From the NCBI GenBank assembly GCA_016281355.1, contig JAEEIL010000018.1, positions 1-45,795 of the forward strand: a DNA stretch of 45,795 bases. The letters are read 5' to 3'. Below the pieces are notes generated by a model that made no database searches, was not told where the DNA came from, and saw only the letters and a list, made by a program, of their open reading frames with translations. Position 1 is the first letter of the stretch, and each line of letters begins with the position of its first letter. A program made the position numbers and the translations under genes. The DNA is from Elusimicrobiaceae bacterium. Lineage in GTDB: Bacteria; Elusimicrobiota; Elusimicrobia; Elusimicrobiales; Elusimicrobiaceae. Positions 8,914 through 17,578 of the stretch are shown piece by piece.

Positions 8914-9737
8914 TTCTGCCCCCTAGCACATTCATTTTTCGCTTCTTCGATAAATTTTTTTACATGTTTAGAATAGGACAAAATAGAAAGACCCTCTTCT
9001 TCTTTATTATTTTCAACAAAATTGTATCCATTGTTCTTGGCGTATTTGTTAAACACGCCAATCATTTCATCCAGCGTGGCGGCCGCATAATAAACGAGGA
9101 AAATTTCTTCTCCATTGTTATACTTCTGTCTTTTTACAAAAGGCGCAATAACAAGTTTCTGACTCCCCGGATAAACTTTTTCCAACCCTCGTCTTAATTC
9201 GTCGAGATCTTTTCTAAAAGTTTCAATGCCAAAAGAATGTGAATTATTAAACCGCTGAATAGCTGTTTCCAGTTTTGCCAACGTGTAGATAAATAGAGGG
9301 TCGTTATTTGTGAACGAAAGATCTTTCCAATTGTTATCAAATTTTGACGAGAAATCCGCAAATACCACGCTTACATCATCTAAATCCTTATCAGATAATT
9401 GGTATTTGTTTTGTTTGATCTTATCGTAGAGCTGTTGCTTGGCTTGTAATTTCTGATAGCAGTCATACAGCTCATCAGCACAAAAATGCAAATAGGTCTG
9501 TAAATAGTTTAATCGTAAAAGTTGTGTTAGTCGTTGCTCCTTTCTTTCTTCGTCTTTTCGTTCTTTATCCCATTGCTTTTGTTGTCGTAAATTCAACAAA
9601 TAAGCAGTCCAAGAACCTAACCCCGCTGCTAACAATGTTGCCACACAATTCGCCCAATTAACATCTAGATGGAAATGTAATGCTAGAACAATTATTAAAA
9701 TTAATCCGAGAAGGACAGCAAGTATCTCTTTTTTCAT
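8910..9737 (-). CDS. Membrane-anchored coiled-coil protein between hsdM and hsdS
   Basis: The 275-residue protein starts with two hydrophobic segments (EILAVLLGLILIIVLALHF, then ANCVATLLAAGLGSWTAYLL) and a strongly charged coiled-coil (RQQKQWDKERKDEERKEQR). The remaining 200 residues are cytosolic and helical, ending in LVYYAAATLDEMIGVF. I do not recognise a named family. It is not a standard type I subunit, yet it overlaps hsdM and hsdS by 4 nt each, so it is co-translated with them. A role in tethering or in a linked abortive response is possible but is inference. Confidence 0.7.
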   Translation of the reverse strand: MKKEILAVLLGLILIIVLALHFHLDVNWANCVATLLAAGLGSWTAYLLNLRQQKQWDKERKDEERKEQRLTQLLRLNYLQTYLHFCADELYDCYQKLQAKQQLYDKIKQNKYQLSDKDLDDVSVVFADFSSKFDNNWKDLSFTNNDPLFIYTLAKLETAIQRFNNSHSFGIETFRKDLDELRRGLEKVYPGSQKLVIAPFVKRQKYNNGEEIFLVYYAAATLDEMIGVFNKYAKNNGYNFVENNKEEEGLSILSYSKHVKKFIEEAKNECARGQN

Positions 9738-11200
9738 TTCAACAACCCTTCCAACTCTTTCATTCCCTTGGTAATATCTTTTTCCAACCCGGCAATGTTC
9801 GCCAGGAGTTCTTTCGGGGCAGGATATTCCTCGGGTACATATTCAATTTGTTTGTATTTATTAATAGATAAATCGTAACCGTTATCGCGGATTTCCTTTA
9901 CAGGCACGAAAAAGCTCTTGTCCGTACGTTTGCGTTTGACTTCGTCTTTTAAGTTCTTAAAACGGGCGATAATATCGGGAATGTCGTTCTCTTGGATAGG
10001 ATCACGCTTATCGTCTAAACTAAATCCGTCGGCTTGCATATCGTAAAACCACACGTTATCCGTGCCACCATGGTTTGTTTTAGTAAAAATCAGCACCGCC
10101 GTAGATACCCCTGCATATGGCTTAAACACGCCACTAGGCATGCTAATAACGGCTTCCAAACGGTTGCCGTCAATAATTTCCTTACGAATAGATTTATGTG
10201 CGTTAGATGCTCCAAAAAGCACGCCATCAGGCACGATGGTAGCACAACGGCCACCCATAGACAACATACGCAAGAATACCGCCAAGAAGAGTAGTTCCGT
10301 CTTTTTGGTTTTGACTACTTTGGTTAAATCTTGAGAGACGATATTTTCATTTAAGCTGCCTTTAAACGGCGGATTTGCCAAAATCTTGGTAAAGCAGTTC
10401 TTTTTGCTGTTTTGGTCCGAAAGACTATCCTGGTAAGCAATGGCCGGGTTTTCAATATCGTGCATCATCATGTTCATGGCCCCAATACGGAGCATGGTGC
10501 GGTCCATATCATAGCCAAAGAACATGCCATTATTAAAATGATCGCGGTTTTGCTTGTTATAGAAAACTTCTTTTAAGTATTTTTCTTTCAAATACTCGCC
10601 TGCTGCCACTAAAAAACCCGCTGTACCACAAGCCGGATCACAAATGACGTCATTGGGCTTAATATCCAAAAGTTCTACCATCATGCGGATGATGTGGCGA
10701 GGAGTGCGAAATTGGCCGTTTGTACCTGCGGTGGCAATTTTGGAAAGTAAATACTCGTACACATCCCCACGCATGTCTTTCTCGGCATACGACGGGTTGG
10801 ACATAATATCATCCAATGCCGACACGATGCTATCCAAATGTTGGGCAGTCGGGATTTTGAAAATAGCATCAGCCATATACTTGGAGTAGGTGCTATTCTT
10901 GTCCCCATGCAGGTTTTTGATAAATGGGAAAACGCCTTCTTGCACTACGCGGTACATTTTTTCAGGCGGAAAATTACGGAAGGTAGACCATTTAAAATCG
11001 GTTTTGTCCCCAAAGATGCTATGAAAAGGCACTTTGAGCATTACGCTCTCTCTGCGGTGTTTATCTTCCAACGCGTCCAAATCGTGAATGAACATTAGGT
11101 AAGTAATTTGTTCAATCACGTCGAGAGGGTTAGTAAGCCCACCGGAAAAGAAAATTAGCCAAAGGTTATCAATTTTGTTTCTTAATTCGCCTGTAATCAT
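9734..11200 (-). CDS. hsdM: Type I restriction-modification DNA adenine methyltransferase
   Basis: The 488-residue protein has the N-terminal HsdM helical domain, the GQFRTPRHI segment (162-170), SAM-binding motif I DPACGTAGF (188-196) and the N6-adenine catalytic motif NPPF (276-279). This is the normal size for HsdM. It methylates adenine in the site selected by HsdS and is needed, as M2S, for both modification and restriction. It is the first gene of the five-gene leftward operon, with AAGGGG a few nt upstream of the ATG. The 250 nt upstream are very AT-rich and divergent from the recombinase gene. Confidence 0.95.
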   Translation of the reverse strand: MITGELRNKIDNLWLIFFSGGLTNPLDVIEQITYLMFIHDLDALEDKHRRESVMLKVPFHSIFGDKTDFKWSTFRNFPPEKMYRVVQEGVFPFIKNLHGDKNSTYSKYMADAIFKIPTAQHLDSIVSALDDIMSNPSYAEKDMRGDVYEYLLSKIATAGTNGQFRTPRHIIRMMVELLDIKPNDVICDPACGTAGFLVAAGEYLKEKYLKEVFYNKQNRDHFNNGMFFGYDMDRTMLRIGAMNMMMHDIENPAIAYQDSLSDQNSKKNCFTKILANPPFKGSLNENIVSQDLTKVVKTKKTELLFLAVFLRMLSMGGRCATIVPDGVLFGASNAHKSIRKEIIDGNRLEAVISMPSGVFKPYAGVSTAVLIFTKTNHGGTDNVWFYDMQADGFSLDDKRDPIQENDIPDIIARFKNLKDEVKRKRTDKSFFVPVKEIRDNGYDLSINKYKQIEYVPEEYPAPKELLANIAGLEKDITKGMKELEGLLK

Positions 11201-11451
11201 AACCGCCCCTTATTGTAAGGATAACTTGAATATCTAAATAATATTTTATCATATCTTTTGACATTAAAATATATATAAATTTGATATTAAAAATATTTAA
11301 ATTTACTTCTAAAAAATGACTTGATAGTACTCCAAAGAAGAGTTAATATGTTCATGATGCTAGACGGAAGGCACTTCTCAAAAAGAACCTAAAAAGTACT
11401 TTAAAAAATGCCCCGCTAAGCACTGAAAACATAACATTTAAGGAGGAAATT

Positions 11452-12600
11452 ATGGGTATCAGAAAAACTACTAAATCTCCGTATTATTACGCAGAGTACA
11501 GAGATGCCTCGGGTATCAGAAGATGTGTTTCGTTGCAAACTAAAAACATGCGTGTCGCACGTATGAAATATGACGAAATTATCCGGCGCAGAAATGCTAT
11601 TAAAGAAAAAATACACATCCATATAACTTGGCAAACTTTCAAAGATAAACTGTTCTATTTTATGTCGGTTGAAAGGTCACAATGCACTATAAACCATATG
11701 AAACTCGCTATCCGGTATTTTGAGGAAGTAAAGAAACCACGGTTTTTACAGGATGTTACGCCTGAATTATTACAAAAATATAAGCAACATCTTATCACAA
11801 AAGGGTGCAGTAACTCTCATATAAACGGTTTGGTGCAACGGATGAAAATCGCTATGCACTTGGGCGAAAAATGGCAACTTATCCACAAGCAAGAGTGGAG
11901 TGTCGTAACCAGACTTAAAGCACCTCGCGGCAGAGTGGTATTTCATACTCCGGAAGAGATTGATAAAATTTTGGCCGCCTGCCCAGATGAAAAATGGAGG
12001 ATAATTGTTCTCCTCGGTGCTGATGCAGGGCTACGCCGCGGCGAAATAATGCAACTCAAATGGGAAGATGTAGATTTTCAAAACAATCAACTTTATATTG
12101 CCCCAAACAAGACGGAATATTTCCGCTATGTGCCTATGACAGAAGCCCTAAGCAAGGCCTTACAAAGGGCTAAAATTGCGGCACAAAACAAGTTTGTAAT
12201 AAACTTGGGGACTACGCGCAACACAGGCACTCTAACGACCATGTACCGAAGAATGGTCCAAAAAGCCAATGTCCCGAGTTTCATGCATAAACTGCGTCAC
12301 ACTTTTGCAAGCCAACTTGTGCAAAACGGTGTTGAACTTTATATGGTATCTAAATTGTTAGGCCATAGAAGTCTCAAAATGACCGAAATCTATGCCCATT
12401 TAGCCCCTGCGCATCTTCAAAACGCGGTTATTAAATTGCCGAAACATAATGATTTATCAATACACACCAAACCTTCTTTGCATGTTAAGCCGACTTTGCA
12501 TATTGAATCCAAAAGGGTTTGCGGTCCTAACAAAGCATGCCTTCGACTAACATCAGATTTTAGCGAGTTTATTAAAAAAGAATATAGTTCTCACAATTGA
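11452..12600 (+). CDS. Tyrosine recombinase / integrase
   Basis: The 382-residue protein has an Arm/SAM-like N-terminal domain and a catalytic domain with the complete active site: R195 (AGLRRGE), H279-x-x-R282 (HKLRHTFA), H305 (LLGHRS) and the nucleophile Y314 (TEIYAH). Such enzymes integrate or excise mobile elements or move cassettes such as hsdS. The last 50 residues after the tyrosine form a repetitive tail (HTKPSLHVKPTLHIESK). A very strong ribosome site (AAGGAGG) sits upstream of the ATG. It is divergent from the hsd operon and lies in the middle of the accessory block, consistent with an integrated island. Confidence 0.93.
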   Translation: MGIRKTTKSPYYYAEYRDASGIRRCVSLQTKNMRVARMKYDEIIRRRNAIKEKIHIHITWQTFKDKLFYFMSVERSQCTINHMKLAIRYFEEVKKPRFLQDVTPELLQKYKQHLITKGCSNSHINGLVQRMKIAMHLGEKWQLIHKQEWSVVTRLKAPRGRVVFHTPEEIDKILAACPDEKWRIIVLLGADAGLRRGEIMQLKWEDVDFQNNQLYIAPNKTEYFRYVPMTEALSKALQRAKIAAQNKFVINLGTTRNTGTLTTMYRRMVQKANVPSFMHKLRHTFASQLVQNGVELYMVSKLLGHRSLKMTEIYAHLAPAHLQNAVIKLPKHNDLSIHTKPSLHVKPTLHIESKRVCGPNKACLRLTSDFSEFIKKEYSSHN

Positions 12601-12683
12601 CGTTTCCATATACAATTCAATTTATCGGCAAAATTCTAAATTTATTTAACAAGTAATTTTAGTTTTTTTACCGATAATTTGAA

Positions 12684-12730
12684 AAACACATATAATGATT
12701 TTTGCTATAATAGACCTATATTATGTGTTT
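12684..12730. promoter_or_regulatory. Inverted repeat around a -10 box upstream of the Cys-rich gene
   Basis: AAACACATA (12684-12692) and TATGTGTTT (12722-12730) are exact reverse complements and flank a TATAAT (12706-12711), about 40 nt before the ATG at 12753. This could be an operator or a folding element; no -35 at normal spacing was found. Confidence 0.35.
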
Positions 12731-12752
12731 TATATAACAATTCGGAGATTTT

Positions 12753-14126
12753 ATGAGCAATTACAGCAATGATGTATTTTTTAAACCTTGGGTAGGAGAT
12801 AAATACGAAGATGGTATTAAACTTAATGAAAAAGGAGAGATAATCGTGGGGACAAAAGATAATAAAGGCCTAAAAGTAATGATACTAGGTCTAGAACATT
12901 ATTGCACATCTGAATATTGTCACAGTAAAAACGAAGAACAATCTTTCTATATAGAATGTTTGAAAAAAATAAACGCAAGGTGGTCAGAGAATAATCCAAA
13001 CAATATTGATACTATTAATAAGGAAATAGAGAAACTAGAAAAATTATATCAGAATATAGAAAAAAATAGTGATTTATCCAAAGTATTAGACGATAAACAG
13101 AAAATATATAAAGATAAAATTTATGTATTGTGTGAGAATTTAAAGAAACGCGGAAATAAAATTTTACAGTTAGAAAATCAAAAAATCAATTTAGATAGTC
13201 CTAATTATGGTATAAATACAGATTCAAATAATAGTCTCTTATTAAGTATGGCAATTGAAAAAGTTCTTACTGTAAATGTATTGTGGGAAAAAACCAATCG
13301 GGCAAAAAAAATAATAGAAATAGCAAATGCCTATTTTGCAATAAAAGATTGTCAATGCCATATAAACTCTCCTTGTAAAGGCAATATACAATGTAATTAT
13401 AAATTAGAAGATACTAACTGTGGTATTTGTACAAATATACCAATTTGCATGCAAAGAACAAAAAGACAAATACACGGTTATATAATGCATGAAAAAGAAC
13501 ATCCAAGCCATAAAAAATTTAGAGAAGCTTTTTTCGGTCCGAAAAGTATTCATAAAGATTGGGAAAATGTAGGATTTTTTAATTTTTTTCAAATAGGAAT
13601 GCCATATAAAAAATCAGATAAAAATGAAGATTATCGCAACAAGGCAAAAATAAATGAGACCGAAAGGGAAAATGCTGTAAAGGCTTTTATTGATATGGTT
13701 GAAGAATATAAACCAAATATTATTATAGCATGGGAAACTAAGAAATCAAATGTATATACTACCATTCGAAATTATTTAATAGATCACAACAAAAATGTAA
13801 AAATGAGATATATAAATGTCCGAAAAAAGCCCCATATACCTCGAATTAAAATAGATTTTATCGAACAACCTTTTACAGTATTAGATTACGGGAATAATGA
13901 AAAATGTTTAATATCTTTCTTACAACATCCTGCCGCACATAACTATAATAAAGAAAACAATCTTCTACTTATACATTGTCTTTTAAAATTTTATCCTGAT
14001 TTAATTCAGTGGACAGATACTCATCCAAAAAATATCAAAACAAAAAAATCAATTAAACCTGCTATCTTTAAATACAATACACAATTTACGCCACAAAATA
14101 GCACACTAAATTTATTAGAATTTTAA
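12753..14126 (+). CDS. Uracil-DNA-glycosylase-fold-like protein with a Cys-rich insert
   Basis: The 457-residue protein starts FFKPWVGDKYEDG and KVMILGLEHYC (41-51), similar to the PWVG...LGESHYC start of an uncharacterised family. Later come GFFNFFQ (274-280), YKPNIIIAWE (319-328) and FLQHPAAHNYN (389-399), which line up with the UDG superfamily order: Gly-rich first strand, N-containing loop, P..ii.. strand and the HPS-like motif. Residues 60-190 are helical and 200-232 hold a cysteine cluster (C200, C202, C208, C214, C223, C226, C232; also C51 and C56), which may bind zinc or an Fe-S cluster. The UDG link is inference from motif order. Base composition is clearly more AT-rich than its neighbours, a sign of transfer. 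Confidence 0.55.
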   Translation: MSNYSNDVFFKPWVGDKYEDGIKLNEKGEIIVGTKDNKGLKVMILGLEHYCTSEYCHSKNEEQSFYIECLKKINARWSENNPNNIDTINKEIEKLEKLYQNIEKNSDLSKVLDDKQKIYKDKIYVLCENLKKRGNKILQLENQKINLDSPNYGINTDSNNSLLLSMAIEKVLTVNVLWEKTNRAKKIIEIANAYFAIKDCQCHINSPCKGNIQCNYKLEDTNCGICTNIPICMQRTKRQIHGYIMHEKEHPSHKKFREAFFGPKSIHKDWENVGFFNFFQIGMPYKKSDKNEDYRNKAKINETERENAVKAFIDMVEEYKPNIIIAWETKKSNVYTTIRNYLIDHNKNVKMRYINVRKKPHIPRIKIDFIEQPFTVLDYGNNEKCLISFLQHPAAHNYNKENNLLLIHCLLKFYPDLIQWTDTHPKNIKTKKSIKPAIFKYNTQFTPQNSTLNLLEF

Positions 14127-14152
14127 CATGCTATTTATATCATTGTCTATCA

Positions 14153-14338
14153 TCATAATGAGATAATATCCGTCATAATTCGTGCTATGCGGTAGGGTTC
14201 TGAAATTAAGCAATAAGCAATAATACCTAAAATAAATCCCAAACAAACAGCACGCTTTATATACTTTTTAAAAGGTATAAAATATAATACTACTACACTT
14301 AAAATTATAATAAATAATATAGCACTTATATATATCAT
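14153..14338 (-). CDS. Small two-helix membrane protein
   Basis: This 61-residue protein is almost entirely two transmembrane helices (ISAILFIIILSVVVLYFI and AVCLGFILGIIAYCLI) linked by a short positive loop (PFKKYIKR). A strong ribosome site (TAAGGAGG) lies upstream of the ATG, and only 9 nt separate it from the stop of the TPR gene, so it is a real gene and the last one of that unit. Its function is unknown. It might serve as the membrane partner of the TPR protein. Confidence 0.65.
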   Translation of the reverse strand: MIYISAILFIIILSVVVLYFIPFKKYIKRAVCLGFILGIIAYCLISEPYRIARIMTDIISL

Positions 14339-14347
14339 AATTCCTCC

Positions 14348-15478
14348 TTAAATTAATGCGGTTAATTCGCGCTCGCTTACGCGGTCTTGAAAATGCGGCT
14401 CTTTGCGTTGCTCTTGGCGTAATTTTTCTATATCTTCTTTGCGGTTTTGCCTTTGATAAAAATCATACAAAACATTATAGCGGAGTATAGGGGAAGAATT
14501 TTCCTGCAAATAATATTCCTCTGCGGTTTTTAAATCACCCATAAGTTCATACACTTTCCCCTTTTCGGATAAATGGTATTGGTTTATTCTGTGCCAATAC
14601 CCCTTTTCAAGCGAATTTAATACTTCAATGGCTTTTTCTTTTTGCCCCATACAGGCATAAATTTCTGCCCTTTGTAAATGAAAACCGTAAAATTCAGACC
14701 ACAAAGCAATTGCTTTTGCATTTTCTAAAAGCGCTTGCGGATAGTCCCCCTTTTCCGTCAGCAAATCTGCATATTTTTTATACAAATTATAGTCCAGCGG
14801 TTTTACGGACAAAACCGTTTCCAAAGCAGTTAATGTCTGTTGTAAATAATATTTTAGATTTTTAGTATTCCCCACTGTTTTATGGAGTTTGTAACGTTCA
14901 TAATAAATATCAGGTTTGTCTACATAATTTTCCATAATCAAGGCAAAATCAAATAAACGGAACGCCTCTTTATAATCCTTCTTTTTCAGCAAAAACGGTA
15001 CACGGTAATAAGAATTTTTATCACGGACAGACAGTTCTATATCAATACTTTGCAAAAACTTATTTTTGGCTTCATCCATATTACCCAATAAGAAATGGCA
15101 TTTGGCAATATCTTCCAACACTTTGGCACGCGGTTGGCGGAAACTAGGCCAATCAAGTGCTGTTTCTTTTAAAGGGACAGTATCTGCTATAAGTTCAAAA
15201 ATACCCAATGCTTTTTTATACTCGCCTTGGTCAGCAAAAGTAACTGCTTTTTCATACATTTCTTTATAAATTTCCATTTTATCTTTTGGCTTTCCCGGTT
15301 TGGGTTCTTCCTCAAAATCTTCATTTTCGCAAATATCTGCTATACACTTTTCGCAATAAGCGTAAAGGTTATATAACTCATTTTTATTTGGGTTTTCGGC
15401 AATTATTTTCTTTAATTCTTCCTGCGCTTGCCCGTAATCTTCTCTTGCAACTAAGTTTAAAACATCTTGTATCTTCAT
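14348..15478 (-). CDS. TPR-repeat protein
   Basis: The 376-residue protein is made of tetratricopeptide helix pairs from start to end: EDYGQAQEELKKIIAENPN, DQGEYKKALGIFELIAD, GDYPQALLENAKAIALWSE, GQKEKAIEVLNSLEKG and others. There is no signal peptide, so it should be cytosolic. TPR proteins serve as scaffolds for peptide or protein binding. It is read from its own promoter with an 18-bp palindromic operator (15521-15538) and a TATAAT at 15510-15505, even though the AAA+ gene lies just upstream in the same direction. A ribosome site (AAAAGGAG) precedes the ATG. Confidence 0.85.
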   Translation of the reverse strand: MKIQDVLNLVAREDYGQAQEELKKIIAENPNKNELYNLYAYCEKCIADICENEDFEEEPKPGKPKDKMEIYKEMYEKAVTFADQGEYKKALGIFELIADTVPLKETALDWPSFRQPRAKVLEDIAKCHFLLGNMDEAKNKFLQSIDIELSVRDKNSYYRVPFLLKKKDYKEAFRLFDFALIMENYVDKPDIYYERYKLHKTVGNTKNLKYYLQQTLTALETVLSVKPLDYNLYKKYADLLTEKGDYPQALLENAKAIALWSEFYGFHLQRAEIYACMGQKEKAIEVLNSLEKGYWHRINQYHLSEKGKVYELMGDLKTAEEYYLQENSSPILRYNVLYDFYQRQNRKEDIEKLRQEQRKEPHFQDRVSERELTALI

Positions 15479-15504
15479 ATAATCTCCTTTTGAAAGTAAT
15501 AAAT

Positions 15505-15538
15505 ATTATAAAAAAATTAAGCGACAACAGTATGTCAT
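15505..15538 (-). promoter_or_regulatory. WYL-regulon promoter 1: operator and -10 box
   Basis: On the minus strand ATGACATACTGTTGTCGC (15538-15521) is followed after 10 nt by TATAAT (15510-15505). The outer arms RYGACA/TGTCRY are palindromic. The operator is centred 22 bp from the -10 centre, so it covers the -35 position. The same geometry recurs at three other promoters in this window. Confidence 0.75.
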
Positions 15539-15544
15539 CCTATT

Positions 15545-17482
15545 CTAACCCATACAAAACCCGATATTGGCAGTATTTTGCGGATGTTTTAAGTTTTGCT
15601 CTTCACTTAACATCTCAATTAAACGCGTGGGTTGATTTTTTAAACCGAATATTTCCGCTTTGCTTTTAATGACGGTAAAATCCGCCGGGGTTAATTTGTT
15701 TAGGTGGCTGATTTCCCCCTCTTCAACTTTAAGGCCGAAAAAGAAATCAAAAGCAATTTTAACTTGCGTAGGAGTCAAAAAATCATACTTAACTTTAAAG
15801 GTAAAACGTCTTAAACTTGCAGGGTCAATATCGTTCATTAAATTAGTTGTGCAAATAAACGGGTAAGGATGGTTTTCCATCCAGGTAAGCATTTCGTTGA
15901 CGGCAGTTTTCTCCCAAGCATAATGTGCTTTGGAGCGGTTTTGCAAAAAGGAATCCGCCTCATCAAAAATAAGCATATAATTTTCTTCCCTCGCTTCTTC
16001 AAAAGCGGTGGCTATATTATGCTCCGTTCCGCCGACATAAGGGCTTATTAAATCTGATGCTCTTTTTTGGCGATATTTAATTTTAAGTGTTTCCGCTAAA
16101 TATCTGGCATAAAAAGATTTGCCTGTTCCGCTTGCGCCGTATAAGCATAAAGAAAAGTTTAATTTGCCTAGTTTTATCAGACGGTTTTTTAACTGTTCCA
16201 AATCCAAATCACTGTTAACCAAATCGGCACAAAAAACAATATCTTTTTTATGCTCAACTATTTGCTTGTGTCCGTTATTTAGGGCTTGATTCATTATATT
16301 TATATGTTGTTTTACCGTCTCAATATTACCTTTAACCATTTTTGTAGTCTTAACCGCACCTGCAATTATTGAGGGCGGGACATTATAGTCCTCCGCTAAT
16401 GCCTTAATATCTTGCGTTTGCGTGATTATTTTACTGTCTTGCAAATATTTATTCCAAATACTTTGCCTGACTTCCAAAGGCGGTGTTTGGAAATGTATTG
16501 CCAAAGTGAAACGCCTGACAAAAGCACGGTCCATCGCCATTATATTATTGGTACACCAAATTATTGGGCTTTTGTTTTCTTCTAAAAGGCGGTTAATTTC
16601 CACCTTATTTATTTTAGTGCATCTGCTTGAAAACATATCTTCCGCTTCATCAAAAAGCAAACACGCCTTTTTATTTTTGCTTGCTACTTTTAAATTTCTG
16701 TATAGGGCTTGAACGCGGTAATTGTTCTCACTTTCCCCTTCGCTGTTTTCACCAATGGTATATAGGTTTTTATTTGCTTCCTTTACAAGCATTTTGGCAA
16801 ATTCGGTTTTGCCCGTTCCGGGGTTACCGTAAAGTAAAATATTTATACCGTTTTTAGCGGATGACTTCATTATTTTTAAGGCAAAATCCAACTCGGAAAT
16901 ATATTTAAAATCTTTTGCCGTCAGTTCCGTTGTTAAATTTTTACCGAGCAAAGTATTAATAAAATCTTTTTCGGTTTTTTGTTTATTACTTATTAAATCA
17001 ACGAAATACAAAGTTAATCTTATATCACACGATTCAGGGTTAATAAAACCGAGTTTAGCAAGCAAGGAACTGCGCCCTACGTATTTAATAATAAATTTAT
17101 CAAGCATAGCACCTAAAACCCGTACGGCTATGCCTGAAGAATAATGCTGAATTTGCCCCTTAAAATCTTTAAACAAACGGTTATTATGCGGCAAATATAA
17201 TACCGATAAAATCTCTTTTTCTATCTCAGACAATTTAAATATTTTTGCTAAAGTATCAATATTTTTTTCTTCTATTGTTTTTTGAGTTTTATCATATTTA
17301 TTTGCAAGTTCTTTAATCTTTGTTTTTATGACTTGGCAAATACCCTTTTTATCTTCATCTTTGTCTTTGTGTATGATGAATTTGGCTTTTCTGCACCAAT
17401 TGGTAAGGTCATAGTCATTTACCTCATCATTTTCCACCATTTTGTTAATATAATACATGGCTTTATAATCTTGGTTATTCAT
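15545..17482 (-). CDS. Tandem AAA+ ATPase
   Basis: The 645-residue protein has two AAA+ modules. Module 1 has Walker A GNPGTGKT (219-226) and Walker B LLFDEAED (D278, E279), with VRRF as the likely arginine finger. Module 2 has Walker A GASGTGKS (449-456), Walker B LIFDEAD (D507, E508) and SLRRF (556-560). Both sites look competent for ATP hydrolysis. The N-terminal 200 residues are helical and unrecognised. Two-ring AAA+ proteins usually remodel or unfold protein or nucleic-acid complexes. An ATG at 17497 would add five residues, but the ATG at 17482 has the better ribosome site (GAGAGG) and was chosen. It is the only gene of its unit, with operator 2 immediately upstream. Confidence 0.88.
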   Translation of the reverse strand: MNNQDYKAMYYINKMVENDEVNDYDLTNWCRKAKFIIHKDKDEDKKGICQVIKTKIKELANKYDKTQKTIEEKNIDTLAKIFKLSEIEKEILSVLYLPHNNRLFKDFKGQIQHYSSGIAVRVLGAMLDKFIIKYVGRSSLLAKLGFINPESCDIRLTLYFVDLISNKQKTEKDFINTLLGKNLTTELTAKDFKYISELDFALKIMKSSAKNGINILLYGNPGTGKTEFAKMLVKEANKNLYTIGENSEGESENNYRVQALYRNLKVASKNKKACLLFDEAEDMFSSRCTKINKVEINRLLEENKSPIIWCTNNIMAMDRAFVRRFTLAIHFQTPPLEVRQSIWNKYLQDSKIITQTQDIKALAEDYNVPPSIIAGAVKTTKMVKGNIETVKQHINIMNQALNNGHKQIVEHKKDIVFCADLVNSDLDLEQLKNRLIKLGKLNFSLCLYGASGTGKSFYARYLAETLKIKYRQKRASDLISPYVGGTEHNIATAFEEAREENYMLIFDEADSFLQNRSKAHYAWEKTAVNEMLTWMENHPYPFICTTNLMNDIDPASLRRFTFKVKYDFLTPTQVKIAFDFFFGLKVEEGEISHLNKLTPADFTVIKSKAEIFGLKNQPTRLIEMLSEEQNLKHPQNTANIGFCMG

Positions 17483-17516
17483 AATTTTACCTCTCATTTC
17501 CTTAATTTATACTAAT

Positions 17517-17550
17517 ATGATACAAATTGTTTGCGCCAACATAATGTCGC
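17517..17550 (-). promoter_or_regulatory. WYL-regulon promoter 2: operator and -10 box
   Basis: On the minus strand GCGACATTATGTTGGCGC (17550-17533) is followed after 10 nt by TATCAT (17522-17517). One position of the palindrome deviates (TGGC in place of TGTC). It drives the tandem AAA+ ATPase gene that starts at 17482. Confidence 0.7.
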
Positions 17551-17578
17551 AATTTAAAAAAGTTTTTTTGTTAGTTTT

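Noticed and set aside
3669-11200. BREX or DISARM system instead of type I R-M
   Set aside because: The methylase, specificity and R subunits have clear HsdM, HsdS and HsdR motifs; no PglZ, BrxC or DrmA-like proteins are seen.
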